From: Gordonia sp. SL306
GTDB taxonomy: Bacteria; Actinomycetota; Actinomycetes; Mycobacteriales; Mycobacteriaceae
Assembly (NCBI RefSeq): GCF_026625785.1
Contig: NZ_CP113063.1
Span: 1,736,001 to 1,800,000 of the forward strand
Length of the DNA stretch: 64,000 bases
Direction: 5' to 3'
Under the pieces are notes generated by a model. That model saw only the letters and a program-made list of their open reading frames with translations, was not told the origin of the DNA and searched no databases. Each line of letters opens with the position of its first letter. Positions within the stretch are counted from its first letter, which is position 1. Position numbers and translations under genes: made by a program. Below, piece by piece: positions 26,568 to 37,302 of the stretch.

Positions 26568-27974
26568 CTACAGCATCACTCCGGGATTCAGCAAGCCGTG
26601 CGGGTCGAGGGCACGCTTGATGGTCGCGGTGAGATCCATGACGTCGAGGCCGACCTGATCCGGTAGCCAGTTCTTCTTGAGCCTGCCGACTCCGTGTTCG
26701 CCAGTGATGGTGCCACCGAGGGAGATCGCCAGATCCATGATCTGTCCGAAGGCGCGTTGTGCACGGGCGGCCTCGTCGGTGTCTGCCGGGTCGAAAACGA
26801 TCAGCGGATGCGTGTTGCCGTCGCCGGCATGGGCGATCACCGAGATCAGCACGCCGTTGTCGGCAGCGATCGTCCCCACGCCGTCGATCAACGCGGGCAA
26901 CTGTGGGAGCGGCACCCCGACGTCCTCGAGGAGCAGTGACCCGATCTTCTCGACGGCCGGGATCGCGGCGCGCCGGGCCGCGGTGAAGGCCTCACCCTCC
27001 TGCGGGTCGTCGGTGGCGAACACCTCGCTCGCGCCGTGTGCCTCGAACGCCTGCGAGATGATCTCGACCTCAGCCGCCCCGGCCGGTCCGGGAGCATCCG
27101 ACTGGGCCACCAGCAGTGCCCCCGCCTCCCGGTCGAGCCCCATCCGCAGCATGTCCTCGACAGCGTTGATGGAGACGGAGTCCATGAACTCGAGCATCGC
27201 CGGCCGGATCTGCGACGTGATCGCGAGGACGGCCTGGCTGGCCTCGTGGACCGATGCGAAGGTTCCCACGACGGTGGAGGCCGGCGCCTGGGGCGGCAAC
27301 AGACGCAGGGTCACCTCGGTGATGATGCCGAGCAGACCTTCGCTGCCCACGAACAGTTTCGTCAGTGACAAACCGGCGGAGTCCTTCAACTGCATGCCGC
27401 CGAGCCGCACTGCGCGACCGTCGGCGAGCACCACCTCGAGTCCGAGCACGTAGTCGGTGGTCACGCCGTACTTCACACAACACAGACCGCCGGCATTGGT
27501 GGCGACGTTGCCACCGATCGAGCAGATCTCGAACGACGACGGGTCCGGCGGATACCAGAGACCATTGGCTGCGGCGGCCGCCTTGACCTCGGAGTTGAAC
27601 AGTCCCGGCTGTGCCACCGCGGTCCGTGTCGCGGTGTCGATGGCGAGCTCGCGCATCTTCTCCGTCGAGATCATCACCGCTCCGTCGACAGCGGTCGAAC
27701 CGCCGGACAAGCTGGTCCCGGCCCCGCGGGTGATGAGCGGGATGCCATGCTCGCCACACCAGCGAACCGCGATCTGAACGTGCTCGGTGGTCGTCGGGCG
27801 GATCAGCGCGAGGGGCGTCCCGGCCTGCGGATCCTGCGCACGATCCTGCCGATATGCAGCGAGGATGTCGGGGTCGGTGACCACCATCCCGTTCGGCAGC
27901 GCAGCGGCAAGGGAGTCCGTGGCCACCGTTCGGGCGCCGGGACCGGACGAGGCGGGCTCGGTCATTCGGGTCAT
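26568..27974 (-). CDS. FAD-binding (S)-2-hydroxyacid/glycolate oxidase subunit GlcD-like
   Basis: VAO-fold flavoprotein of 468 aa, GlcD/D-lactate dehydrogenase family. PP-loop region: PLITRGAGTSLSGGSTAVDGAV; second FAD segment: SIGGNVATNAGGLCCVKYGVTTDYVLGLEVVLADG; C-terminal: HAGDGNTHPLIVFDP and GTITGEHGVGRLKKNWL. It oxidises a 2-hydroxyacid such as D-lactate or glycolate at the membrane or cytoplasm. No iron-sulfur partner gene lies nearby. It is divergent from the kinase gene with only about 30 bases between, so they share a promoter region. Confidence 0.88.
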   Translation of the reverse strand: MTRMTEPASSGPGARTVATDSLAAALPNGMVVTDPDILAAYRQDRAQDPQAGTPLALIRPTTTEHVQIAVRWCGEHGIPLITRGAGTSLSGGSTAVDGAVMISTEKMRELAIDTATRTAVAQPGLFNSEVKAAAAANGLWYPPDPSSFEICSIGGNVATNAGGLCCVKYGVTTDYVLGLEVVLADGRAVRLGGMQLKDSAGLSLTKLFVGSEGLLGIITEVTLRLLPPQAPASTVVGTFASVHEASQAVLAITSQIRPAMLEFMDSVSINAVEDMLRMGLDREAGALLVAQSDAPGPAGAAEVEIISQAFEAHGASEVFATDDPQEGEAFTAARRAAIPAVEKIGSLLLEDVGVPLPQLPALIDGVGTIAADNGVLISVIAHAGDGNTHPLIVFDPADTDEAARAQRAFGQIMDLAISLGGTITGEHGVGRLKKNWLPDQVGLDVMDLTATIKRALDPHGLLNPGVML

Positions 27975-28005
27975 GTGTCAACCATAGGTCCGACGACCCG
28001 GCAGA

Positions 28006-28953
28006 ATGACCAGGGTGAGCGACTTTGCGGTGCTGGAGGCCGGCGACATGGTGGCCGGCTACACCATCGATGCGCTCCTCGGTAGCGGCAGCAGCGCCGA
28101 AGTATATCGCGCACACCGCGATGGTGCCGCCGATCCGGTCGCGCTCAAGGTGCTCCACACCGGGCCCAACGACCGGCAACGGGTTCGCGAGCGGTTCGAC
28201 CGCGAGTTCACCATCGCATCTCGCCTGCAGCACCCCCACATCGTCAAGATGTACGCACGCGGGGAGATGGATCCACCCCCGATCGGCGACAAGCACACTG
28301 CCGCAAGCGTTCTGTGGATGGCGATGGAGTACATCGGCGGGATGACGGCCGCCGACCTGATCGCCCACCGTCCCGCCGAGCCCGACATCACGATGATCGC
28401 GCAGGTCGGCGCGCAGATCGCCGACGCACTCGATTTCGCCCATGCCCGCGAAGTCCTGCACCGTGATGTCAAGCCCGCCAACATCATGGTCACCACGCCA
28501 TCCGACGACGTTCATGCGGTCCTCACGGATTTCGGTATCGCCCAGCTGCTCGATGACGCCCGTCCGCTTGCGCGTAACGGCAGGGTCCAGGGGTCGATCG
28601 CCTATGCCTCGCCGGAATTGCTCACCGCTCAACGTCTCTCACCGGCAACCGATCAGTATGCGTTGGCCGCCAGCCTGTTCGAACTACTGACCGGCGACCC
28701 GCCCTTCCAGAGGGCGACGGCTTTTGCCATCACCCATGCCCACCTCCACGATCCGGTCCCGCCGCTGACCCGGGCTCGCCCCTGGCTGCCCTCGGCACTC
28801 AACTCGGTGTTCGCCAAGGCGCTGGCAAAGGATCCACGCACCCGGTACGAGACATGCAGGGCGTTCACCGACATCGTGACCCGAGCGCTGCGGGACATCC
28901 CGGTGCCGGCCGGGGCCCCGCAGCGGCGCTGGCCGTGGCGTCGAACTTTGTAG
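28006..28953 (+). CDS. Soluble Ser/Thr protein kinase (Hanks type)
   Basis: Eukaryote-like kinase of 315 aa containing little besides the catalytic domain: glycine loop LLGSGSSAEVY, lysine in ALKVL, catalytic loop VLHRDVKPANIMV, LTDFGIAQ and the APE-like SPELL. There is no transmembrane segment or PASTA region, unlike PknB. The C-terminus ends in the basic PQRRWPWRRTL. ATG 28006 or in-frame GTG 28015 may be the start. The stop codon forms the base of a terminator hairpin. Its targets are unknown. Confidence 0.9.
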   Translation: MTRVSDFAVLEAGDMVAGYTIDALLGSGSSAEVYRAHRDGAADPVALKVLHTGPNDRQRVRERFDREFTIASRLQHPHIVKMYARGEMDPPPIGDKHTAASVLWMAMEYIGGMTAADLIAHRPAEPDITMIAQVGAQIADALDFAHAREVLHRDVKPANIMVTTPSDDVHAVLTDFGIAQLLDDARPLARNGRVQGSIAYASPELLTAQRLSPATDQYALAASLFELLTGDPPFQRATAFAITHAHLHDPVPPLTRARPWLPSALNSVFAKALAKDPRTRYETCRAFTDIVTRALRDIPVPAGAPQRRWPWRRTL

Positions 28954-28986
28954 TAGAAATCCGCGGCCACCGCGGGTTTTTGCTAC
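28953..28986. terminator. Bidirectional terminator between convergent genes
   Basis: Hairpin: GTAG plus ATCCGCGG on the left (28953-28966), three-base loop CCA, CCGCGGGTTTTTGCTAC on the right. It carries A-rich and T-rich flanks on both strands. It touches the stop codons of both the kinase (28951-28953) and the amidohydrolase (28983-28985). Confidence 0.8.
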
Positions 28987-30134
28987 AAGATCGGCGATGG
29001 GGCAGCCTGGTCGATCCCGTAGACCCGCATGGCGTTGTCACGGAACACCTTCCGTAACACGTATTCCCCACCCTGGGGCTCGAGCAGATCGATGAGTGCA
29101 CCGATCACCATGTCGAGTGCGGTGTTGGGCTTGTCGATCGGGAAGTTGGATCCGAAGATCAACCGGTCGGGGCCGAAATGTCCGAGGACGTGTTCGACCA
29201 GCGGGCCGACCATCTCGGCGAGGGTGCCCCGGCTGCCGATGTTGCCCCACCGCTCCCGGCCGTAGCCCAGGACCGGCAACCCGAGCCCGGACAACTTGAC
29301 CACCACGTTGGGACACGCGGCCAGCGTGGTCATCCGCTCCCGCCACAGGCGCAGGATGTCTGCTCGGGCGCCGGCGGTCGCACCGGTCCGCGCTCCGACC
29401 GGACCGAACACCCCGACCGGCGTCCCGAGATGGTCGACCACGATGGTCGCCTCCGGGTACTCGCGCGCGAGCGTCACCACGTCGTAGAGCTGATGCGAGT
29501 AGACGAAGGCGTCGAACACCAGGCCGCGCTCGGCAACTTCGGCGAATCCGCGGAGGAACGACGTCGACGCGAGAATCCCGTCCGCGTCGGCACCGTTACG
29601 GATGCGAGGATCGGGGTGCCGGGTGGTGATCCAACGGACCCCGCGCAGGCGGTCGGTGAGCGCCGCGTGCTCGTCGAGCAATTCCGCGAACATCTCGGCG
29701 CGCGGATCGGCGTGCGCGACGATGGCACCCAGTTCGGGCGCCTGACCGACCCCGAACGGGAGCTTGGTGACGTACCGGGTCTCCTCGACGGCCGAACGTC
29801 CCGCCGGGGTGTCGGCCCGGCCTGCGGTGTCGTCGCGGCGCCAATGCGACTCCATGTGTACGACAGTCTCGACCCGGACCCCGGCGACCGTTCGGACGGC
29901 CGACGCATCGGCCAGATACTGCAGGGGTTCGTACACCCGGGCCACCGTGCTCGGCGTGAGCACGTACTCCCGATCCGCCTGCGACACCACCATCGGAAAG
30001 ACACGATCGCCGAAGGCGGGAAGAAAACTGTAGAGCCGCGACAGTCGATTGGCCGCCCACGGCGTGCTCCGCGGATTCCACTGGTGCAGATGGGCATCGA
30101 CTATGCCCGGCACCACGCCATCGAGCGAGCTCAC
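28983..30134 (-). CDS. Amidohydrolase_2 family metal-dependent hydrolase
   Basis: TIM-barrel amidohydrolase of about 383 aa. Metal and catalytic motifs: VDAHLHQWNP at the N-terminus, VVDHLGTP in the second half, and FGSNFPIDKP near the end. It resembles the lactonase/dicarboxylate hydrolase (LigI-like) branch. The frame is open to GTG 30155; GTG 30134 is slightly better placed. It is divergent from the flavohemoglobin-like gene. A perfect palindrome, ATGATCGATCAT at 30175-30186, lies in the shared upstream region. Confidence 0.8.
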   Translation of the reverse strand: MSSLDGVVPGIVDAHLHQWNPRSTPWAANRLSRLYSFLPAFGDRVFPMVVSQADREYVLTPSTVARVYEPLQYLADASAVRTVAGVRVETVVHMESHWRRDDTAGRADTPAGRSAVEETRYVTKLPFGVGQAPELGAIVAHADPRAEMFAELLDEHAALTDRLRGVRWITTRHPDPRIRNGADADGILASTSFLRGFAEVAERGLVFDAFVYSHQLYDVVTLAREYPEATIVVDHLGTPVGVFGPVGARTGATAGARADILRLWRERMTTLAACPNVVVKLSGLGLPVLGYGRERWGNIGSRGTLAEMVGPLVEHVLGHFGPDRLIFGSNFPIDKPNTALDMVIGALIDLLEPQGGEYVLRKVFRDNAMRVYGIDQAAPSPIL

Positions 30135-30174
30135 ATCTCTGAGCCTGCCACACACCGCGCGAACCCGACATCGA

Positions 30175-30186
30175 ATGATCGATCAT
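30175..30186. promoter_or_regulatory. 12-bp palindrome ATGATCGATCAT
   Basis: Perfect palindrome in the 135-base gap between the divergent amidohydrolase and flavohemoglobin-like genes. It is a possible operator for either; no regulator gene is adjacent. Confidence 0.35.
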
Positions 30187-30269
30187 CAGTCCTCGTCGAA
30201 CGACCGCTAGGGTGATTAGTCTTGGGCGGGAAAATCCGCAGTACCAGTACAGGGAGGTGACCCCACGAC

Positions 30270-31421
30270 GTGCCCAGCCACTCTCGGCATACGCTCCATC
30301 ACCTACGCACGCTGATCGGGCGCGATCCCGACAGATTCTCCGCAAACGTCTACACCAGGATGTTTGCCATCGATCCCGACCTCCGCGAGCTCTTTCCCGC
30401 GGTGATGGCGGGACAGCGCGAAGCGTTCTATCACGTCATCGATCACGTCCTCGACGTGGTGCCGCGCGAGGACGGGCACAACGAACTGATCGAATTCCTC
30501 GCACAGCTCGGTCGGGATCATCGCAAGTTCGGTGTGCGGCCCGAGCATTACGGCATCATCTACCAGGCCCTGATCGCCGAGTTCGCATCGGTGCTCGGCG
30601 ACTACTGGGACGACGAATCCGCGCAGACCGTGACGCAGGCGATGATGCTGACCACCGGTGTCATGCGTGGTGCGGCCGAGACGGCCCCGCATCCCGCGTT
30701 GTGGTCGGCCGAGGTGGTGGAGAAATTCCGGATCACCCGTGACCTCGCGGTGGTTCGCCTGATCACCAAGGCACCGCTGCGCTTCGTCGTCGGGCAGTAC
30801 CTGGAGGTGCAGATCCCGCAGCGACCTCGGATGTGGCGGAACCTGTCCCCTGCCATTCCACCGAACCCCGCCGGTGAACTGGAATTCCATGTGCGCGCGG
30901 TCTCCGGTGGGACGGTCAGTTCGGCGATCGTCGGTGAGACCCGGAGCGGTGACACCTGGTATTTCGCGCAAGGGCACGGGACTTTGCACGTCAAGCGTGA
31001 TCAGAAGGTGCTCATGGTTGCGGGCGGCACCGGTCTCGCGCCACTGCGAGCGCTGCTCATCGAGATGTCGAAGCGAGCCGACTCGCCGCCGACACACATC
31101 TTCTACGGGATGCGTCATCCCGGTGAGCTCTACGACCTTGCGGTGCTGCGCCGCATCGCGGGCACCAACCCGTGGCTGACCGTCACCGCCGTGTCGGAGG
31201 AGACCAGCGACCCGTGGTGGATCACCTCGACGACGGCACCCGAGGCCCTCGGCATCGACCACATCATCGGCACGCTGGGCGACGCGGTGGCGCAGACCGG
31301 TCCGTGGGATGACCGTCAGGTTCTCATCGCGGGCTCGGCCCAGATGATCGAGGCGACGCGGCGGCGGTTGCTGATCGCGGGTGTCCCGGCGAGCCGGATT
31401 CAACACGACCCGGTGACCTGA
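30270..31421 (+). CDS. Flavohemoglobin-like protein (globin plus reductase domain)
   Basis: Two-part protein of 383 aa. Residues 1-140 are a globin (VYTRMFAIDPDLRELFP, proximal His in VRPEHYGIIY). Residues about 150-383 are a ferredoxin-reductase-like module with FAD/NAD elements: QYLEVQIP, VAGGTGLAPLRALL, and IFYGMRHPGELYDLA. The FAD motif usually written RxYS reads RNLS, a deviation that fits the type II flavohemoglobins of mycobacteria rather than Hmp. Start GTG 30270 follows AGGGAGG. A role in NO or lipid-peroxide or lactate-linked redox chemistry is possible. Confidence 0.82.
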   Translation: MPSHSRHTLHHLRTLIGRDPDRFSANVYTRMFAIDPDLRELFPAVMAGQREAFYHVIDHVLDVVPREDGHNELIEFLAQLGRDHRKFGVRPEHYGIIYQALIAEFASVLGDYWDDESAQTVTQAMMLTTGVMRGAAETAPHPALWSAEVVEKFRITRDLAVVRLITKAPLRFVVGQYLEVQIPQRPRMWRNLSPAIPPNPAGELEFHVRAVSGGTVSSAIVGETRSGDTWYFAQGHGTLHVKRDQKVLMVAGGTGLAPLRALLIEMSKRADSPPTHIFYGMRHPGELYDLAVLRRIAGTNPWLTVTAVSEETSDPWWITSTTAPEALGIDHIIGTLGDAVAQTGPWDDRQVLIAGSAQMIEATRRRLLIAGVPASRIQHDPVT

Positions 31422-31456
31422 ACGCAGTTCATCCGCGCCCGCCGACCCCGGTCCGT

Positions 31457-32587
31457 CTACCGGCTGGGCGTGTCCTGCGAAGCCTCGGGCGCCCACCGGT
31501 TCGCGGATGCCTCACCGCCACCGCCGAACCTGGTCTCGGTCGTGGTCTCGGTCGTGGTCTCCGTCTCGGTGACCGTGGCGGGGTCCGCCGCCGATTCCGT
31601 CTCGGTGGTCGTCTTGGTGACCGTCTGCCGATCCCGGGTCACCGTCGAGGTCTCGACGGCGGTCTGGGTCTCGGTCCGCGGCTGCGCCGTCGAGGTGACG
31701 GTGATGGTCGAGGGCGCAGCGGTCACCGTCGTCGTGGTCGGCGCCTTCTCCTCGGTTGCGTCGACACCCGCGAAGACCGCCGACGCCGCGATCGCGCCGA
31801 GCACCAGGGCACCGGCCATCGCCGCGCCGATCAGCCACCAACGCCGATTCGACGAACCGCGCGACACCGCTCCGGGCCGTAGTGCGAGGATCGCAGCGCC
31901 CACCGCGGAGGACAGGGCGGGCTGGTCGGCGGCGGTCACCGGGCGAGCCAATGCATAGCCCAACGCAGATACCGCGCCCGGCACGTCGGCGCCGGGTCCG
32001 GTGCACAACACCGACGTCACCGACGATCCGCCAGGCGCCGAGATCACCGCCTCGGCGACTGCGGTCGCGTGTGCCGGATCGGTCACGGGTCCCGGCGAGC
32101 CGTAGGCGAACTCCGCGGTGCCGAGCACCTCGCCGGTCGCCGAGTCCAACGTGACCACCGACGAGCCCGGTGACGGGACGGCTGTTCGATCCAGATCGAC
32201 GACGGCCATGATGCCGCGGACACCGGCCGAGCCCCGCGCAACCTCGGCGAGTGCAGCGGGCATGTCGGTGAGCGCGACCTTCTCGTACCAGCCCGGACGC
32301 GAAGTCCCGGGCGCGAGGTTCGCCTGCAGGTAGCTCTGGGTGGCCGGTCGCGCACACGCGATGCCGATCCGGTCGATGTCGTACGGCACGGAGTCGACGA
32401 GCTCGTGGATGGCGGTCTCCGCGCTCTGCGCCGACGGATCGGACAGGTCGACCAGATTGCTCGCGACGATCTCGCCGTCGGCGCCGCGCACGACCGAGAC
32501 GATCTGGTCTTCGATGACGGAGATGCCGAGGACCGACCCGGCCGAGCTCGAGCTGCCCTGGGTGCGGGTGCTCTGCGTCTCGGCCAT
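31457..32587 (-). CDS. Single-pass membrane protein with Thr/Glu-rich tail
   Basis: Protein of 376 aa. Residues 1-245 form a soluble domain that starts SVLGISVIEDQIVSVVRGADGEIV, reminiscent of the ASKHA-like actinobacterial DUF7159 group. One membrane helix follows (about 247-270). The last about 95 residues are an extracytoplasmic low-complexity tail built of T, E and V (TETETTTETTTETR) ending in a short glycine stretch. ATG 32587. The next gene downstream of the hspR operon on the same strand; the gap to hspR is 63 bases. The function is unknown; the N-terminal fold and position suggest a link with stress signalling. Confidence 0.7.
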   Translation of the reverse strand: MAETQSTRTQGSSSSAGSVLGISVIEDQIVSVVRGADGEIVASNLVDLSDPSAQSAETAIHELVDSVPYDIDRIGIACARPATQSYLQANLAPGTSRPGWYEKVALTDMPAALAEVARGSAGVRGIMAVVDLDRTAVPSPGSSVVTLDSATGEVLGTAEFAYGSPGPVTDPAHATAVAEAVISAPGGSSVTSVLCTGPGADVPGAVSALGYALARPVTAADQPALSSAVGAAILALRPGAVSRGSSNRRWWLIGAAMAGALVLGAIAASAVFAGVDATEEKAPTTTTVTAAPSTITVTSTAQPRTETQTAVETSTVTRDRQTVTKTTTETESAADPATVTETETTTETTTETRFGGGGEASANRWAPEASQDTPSR

Positions 32588-32650
32588 GGTCCTGTCCTGT
32601 CTCCGGCGACGTTGTCGGGAGTCAGGGTAGCGGGTGGTTCCCGACCGCGA

Positions 32651-33046
32651 TCAGTCGGCTTTGCGCTTGCGGCGCGGTTGCCATACCACCAGCGCGCTGG
32701 TGCGCGGTACCGGCACGAGTTCGCCGCTGCGGCGGTGCGGAACGTTGTCCACCTCGGTCTGGAGTTCGCGGACCCGCTGTTGTAGCGCGTCGACCTGATT
32801 GCTCAGATCGATGATCCGCTTGATCCCGGCGAGGTTGACGCCCTCCTCCTGGGAGAGTCGCTGGATCTCGCGGAGCAGCTCGACGTCGCGCGCCGAGTAC
32901 CGTCGCCCGCCGCCGCTGGTGCGCTGTGGGGTGACCAGACCGAGCCGGTCGTAGGTACGCAACGTCTGAGCGTGCATACCGGCGAGTTCGGCGGCAACCG
33001 AGATCATGAAGGTCGCGCTGCCCTCACTCTCGAACTTGCCTGCCAT
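32651..33046 (-). CDS. hspR: Heat-shock repressor HspR
   Basis: MerR-family regulator of 131 aa. Helix-turn-helix MISVAAELAGMHAQTLRTYDRLGLVTPQR, then a coiled-coil (LSNQVDALQQRVRELQTEV) and the basic C-terminus PRRKRKAD. In actinobacteria HspR binds HAIR sites with DnaK as co-repressor and controls the dnaK operon, clpB and lon. Three ATGs at 33052, 33049 and 33046 overlap the dnaJ stop; the last has the best spacing from GGTGGGGG. It is the last gene of dnaK-grpE-dnaJ-hspR. Confidence 0.93.
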   Translation of the reverse strand: MAGKFESEGSATFMISVAAELAGMHAQTLRTYDRLGLVTPQRTSGGGRRYSARDVELLREIQRLSQEEGVNLAGIKRIIDLSNQVDALQQRVRELQTEVDNVPHRRSGELVPVPRTSALVVWQPRRKRKAD

Positions 33047-33048
33047 CA

Positions 33049-34245
33049 TCATCGCCCCCACCCGGCACGCGGATCGAAACCGCCGGCCTTCTCGGCCTCC
33101 GCGTATCGACGCATGGCTTCGGCGGCCGCGTCGTCGAGCTTCGGCGGTACCGCGACTTTGACGGTGACCAGCAGATCGCCTGCCCCACCGGAACGCTTCG
33201 GCACGCCTCGGCCACGGACGCGGAGTGTGCGGCCATCGGTCGTGTTGGCCGGGATCTTCACCCCGACCGTGCCGTCGAGTGTCGGCACCGACACCGTGGC
33301 GCCCAGCACCAGCTCCGAGATACTCACGGGCAGTTGCACTTTGAGGTCGTTTCCGCTTCGGGTGAAGACCTTGTCCGAACGTACGTGGACGACGACGTAC
33401 AGGTCTCCCGACGGCGCGCCGCGAGGTCCTGCCTCACCTTGGCCTGCGAGCCGAATACGTTGTCCGTCTTCCACGCCAGCAGGGATGCGGACGTTGATGG
33501 TCCGGGCACGAACCTTCACACCGGAGCCGTCGCAGTCGGTGCAGGGGTCGTCGATGCGCGATCCGGTGCCCTGGCAATCCTGGCACGGTTCGCTGAAGCC
33601 GAACGCTCCCTGATTGCGGCTGACGAATCCGGAACCGTTGCAGTTCGGGCAGACTCGCGGGCTCGTTCCGGGCTTTGCCCCGCTGCCGTGACACGTGGTG
33701 CACGGCGACGGGCTCGTCACCCGGAGCGGGACCGTGGTGCCCTGCGCGGCGTCCTTGAAGCTCAGCGTGGTCTCGGTCTCGAGGTCGTTGCCGCGCTTGG
33801 GACGCGTCGCCGTGGACGTCCGCGGCCCGCGATTGAACAATCCTTCGAAGAGGTCGCCGAATCCGCCTGCCGAGTTGGTCGTACCGCCACCGTTGCCGAA
33901 CAGGTCGCCGATATCGAAGTCGGCGCCACCCGTCGTCGTATATGTGCCGCCGCCGCCCGGGAAACCTCCGGGAAAGCCGTTGCCCCCGCCGCGGAATCGC
34001 CCACCGGCGAACATCGCGCGGGTCTCGTCGTACTCTTTGCGCTTCTCGGCATCGGACAGCACGCTGTGGGCTTCGGACACCCGCTTGAAGCGCTCCTCGG
34101 CCGCCGTGTCGCCCGGGTTCGCGTCCGGGTGCAGCTCGCGTGCGAGCTTGCGGTAGGCCTTCTTGATCTCTTCAGCCGAAGCGTCAGAAGCAACGCCCAG
34201 GTCCTTGTAGAAGTCGTGTTCCAACCACTCACGTTGTGGAGCCAC
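33049..34245 (-). CDS. dnaJ: Chaperone DnaJ
   Basis: Type I Hsp40 of 398 aa, DnaJ1-type of actinobacteria. J domain with the HPD motif in [11 protein letters not shown] (about residues 1-75). A Gly/Phe-rich region follows ([15 protein letters not shown]), then four CxxCxGxG zinc repeats ([32 protein letters not shown]) and the C-terminal substrate-binding domain. It stimulates DnaK ATPase. The 3' end overlaps the hspR start. A GC-rich hairpin lies in the 150-base gap to grpE. Confidence 0.95.
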   Translation of the reverse strand: MAPQREWLEHDFYKDLGVASDASAEEIKKAYRKLARELHPDANPGDTAAEERFKRVSEAHSVLSDAEKRKEYDETRAMFAGGRFRGGGNGFPGGFPGGGGTYTTTGGADFDIGDLFGNGGGTTNSAGGFGDLFEGLFNRGPRTSTATRPKRGNDLETETTLSFKDAAQGTTVPLRVTSPSPCTTCHGSGAKPGTSPRVCPNCNGSGFVSRNQGAFGFSEPCQDCQGTGSRIDDPCTDCDGSGVKVRARTINVRIPAGVEDGQRIRLAGQGEAGPRGAPSGDLYVVVHVRSDKVFTRSGNDLKVQLPVSISELVLGATVSVPTLDGTVGVKIPANTTDGRTLRVRGRGVPKRSGGAGDLLVTVKVAVPPKLDDAAAEAMRRYAEAEKAGGFDPRAGWGR

Positions 34246-34322
34246 CAGACGTCACCTCCTTCGTTGTCTCAGTTGTCTCGATGTAGTTGTCTTCGCTCGT
34301 GAAGTTGTGGGTCGAACCGTGC

Positions 34323-34376
34323 TGCCCGGTGATGCGCCGCGCGCGACGTCGCGTCGCCGCTGCGCACCACCGGGCA
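34323..34376. other. GC-rich hairpin between grpE and dnaJ
   Basis: TGCCCGGTG at 34323-34331 is the exact reverse complement of CACCGGGCA at 34368-34376. The enclosed 36 bases are nearly all G and C and hold a further self-complementary core around GACGTC. No T-run follows on the operon strand, so it may be an mRNA processing or attenuation structure rather than a full terminator. Confidence 0.55.
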
Positions 34377-34395
34377 GGCAGATGAAACGGTTGCC

Positions 34396-35045
34396 TTATT
34401 GTGCACCAGTTTCTTCGTTTTCCGGCACGGCTCCGACCGTGCTGCCCTCGACCGGATCGGTGACCGTCACCATCGCGGTGCGGATCACCCGCTCGCCGAG
34501 ACGGTACCCACCGCGATACACCGAACCGATGACCGGATGGGCACCCTCGCCCTCGTGCTGAACCGCCTCGTGGAGTTCCGGATCGAACTCGTCGCCGGAC
34601 TCACCGAACTTGACCAGCCCTTCGGCACCCAGAGCGGAGCTGAGCTTGTCGGCCATGGTCCGCATGGGCCCGTCTTCGAGGTCGCCGTGCGCACGGGCGC
34701 GGTCGAGATCGTCGAGGATCGGGAGCAGCTTCTCGATCAGCACCTGCTTGCCGTAGGCGACCGATCCCTGCTTCTCCTCCGCGGCACGCCGCCGGAAGTT
34801 GGCGAACTGCGCGCGTTCACGCTGCAGATCAGTGGTCAACTCGGCAATACGCGCATCGACCTGATCGGCCGCGCCGTCGGCGTCCGCTGATTGGTCGGCT
34901 TGCTCGTCTGCTGCCGGCTCGGCTTCCGCCGGGCCCGGTCCGGCGCCCGCCGCGTCGCGCACCTCGCCCGTCTCGGGGTCGATGCGTCGACGGTCGGACA
35001 CCGTGACCGGCTCGTCGGGATAGGTGCCTTCCGGCTCGCCACCGG

Positions 35046-35049
<4 letters not shown>
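34396..35049 (-). CDS. grpE: Nucleotide exchange factor GrpE
   Basis: GrpE of 217 aa. The N-terminal third is acidic and low in complexity ([20 protein letters not shown]). A long coiled-coil follows ([23 protein letters not shown]), then the beta domain ([12 protein letters not shown] and [16 protein letters not shown]). It releases ADP from DnaK. The start GTG 35049 overlaps the dnaK stop (GTGA). Confidence 0.95.
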
Positions 35050-36902
<1,853 letters not shown>

Positions 36903-37063
36903 GTGTTCTCCTCCTGGTTCATGGGTTGCACCCAAGTACGTGGCCGGGCCCGAGCCGTTTACTGCACGAACCGCGGATGTTTCGTCGAGACCCGCGTCGG
37001 AACCCGAACTTCAGTGCATCCGACTCATGTCCTACTGAACAAACAAGCCGGAGTCAACCTGGG

Positions 37064-37082
37064 TTGAGCCTACATGACTCAG
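37064..37082. promoter_or_regulatory. HspR operator (HAIR), dnaK-proximal, imperfect
   Basis: TTGAGC-N7-ACTCAG, two changes from the TTGAGT-N7-ACTCAA core. It is 162 bases upstream of dnaK and 60 bases from the second site. Confidence 0.7.
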
Positions 37083-37141
37083 GTCTCTCGATTTCCTCAA
37101 CGGACCCACCTGGCGGATTGTTCCCGGATCGACGAAATAAG

Positions 37142-37160
37142 TTGAGTGCGGTGGACTCAA
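37142..37160. promoter_or_regulatory. HspR operator (HAIR), dnaK-distal, perfect core
   Basis: TTGAGT-N7-ACTCAA, an exact HAIR core (HspR-associated inverted repeat, consensus CTTGAGT-N7-ACTCAAG). It lies between dnaK and the divergent TetR gene, about 140 bases before the latter, so HspR could affect both directions. Confidence 0.85.
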
Positions 37161-37302
37161 TGTGGGGAGAATCTCCCTCCCCATACCTCATGGTCCGGTA
37201 CGCCGCCGAATACACTCATGCCGCCGGGCGCAGGCTCACGCCCCGGCGATTGCGGGCGTGACCTGGGAAATGATGGAGGCGGCGTGACCATGGATCTCGT
37301 TG

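Noticed and set aside
27070..28632. 520-codon minus frame spanning the GlcD-like and kinase genes
   Set aside because: Covers the opposite strand of the kinase and another frame of the oxidase; both have complete motifs.
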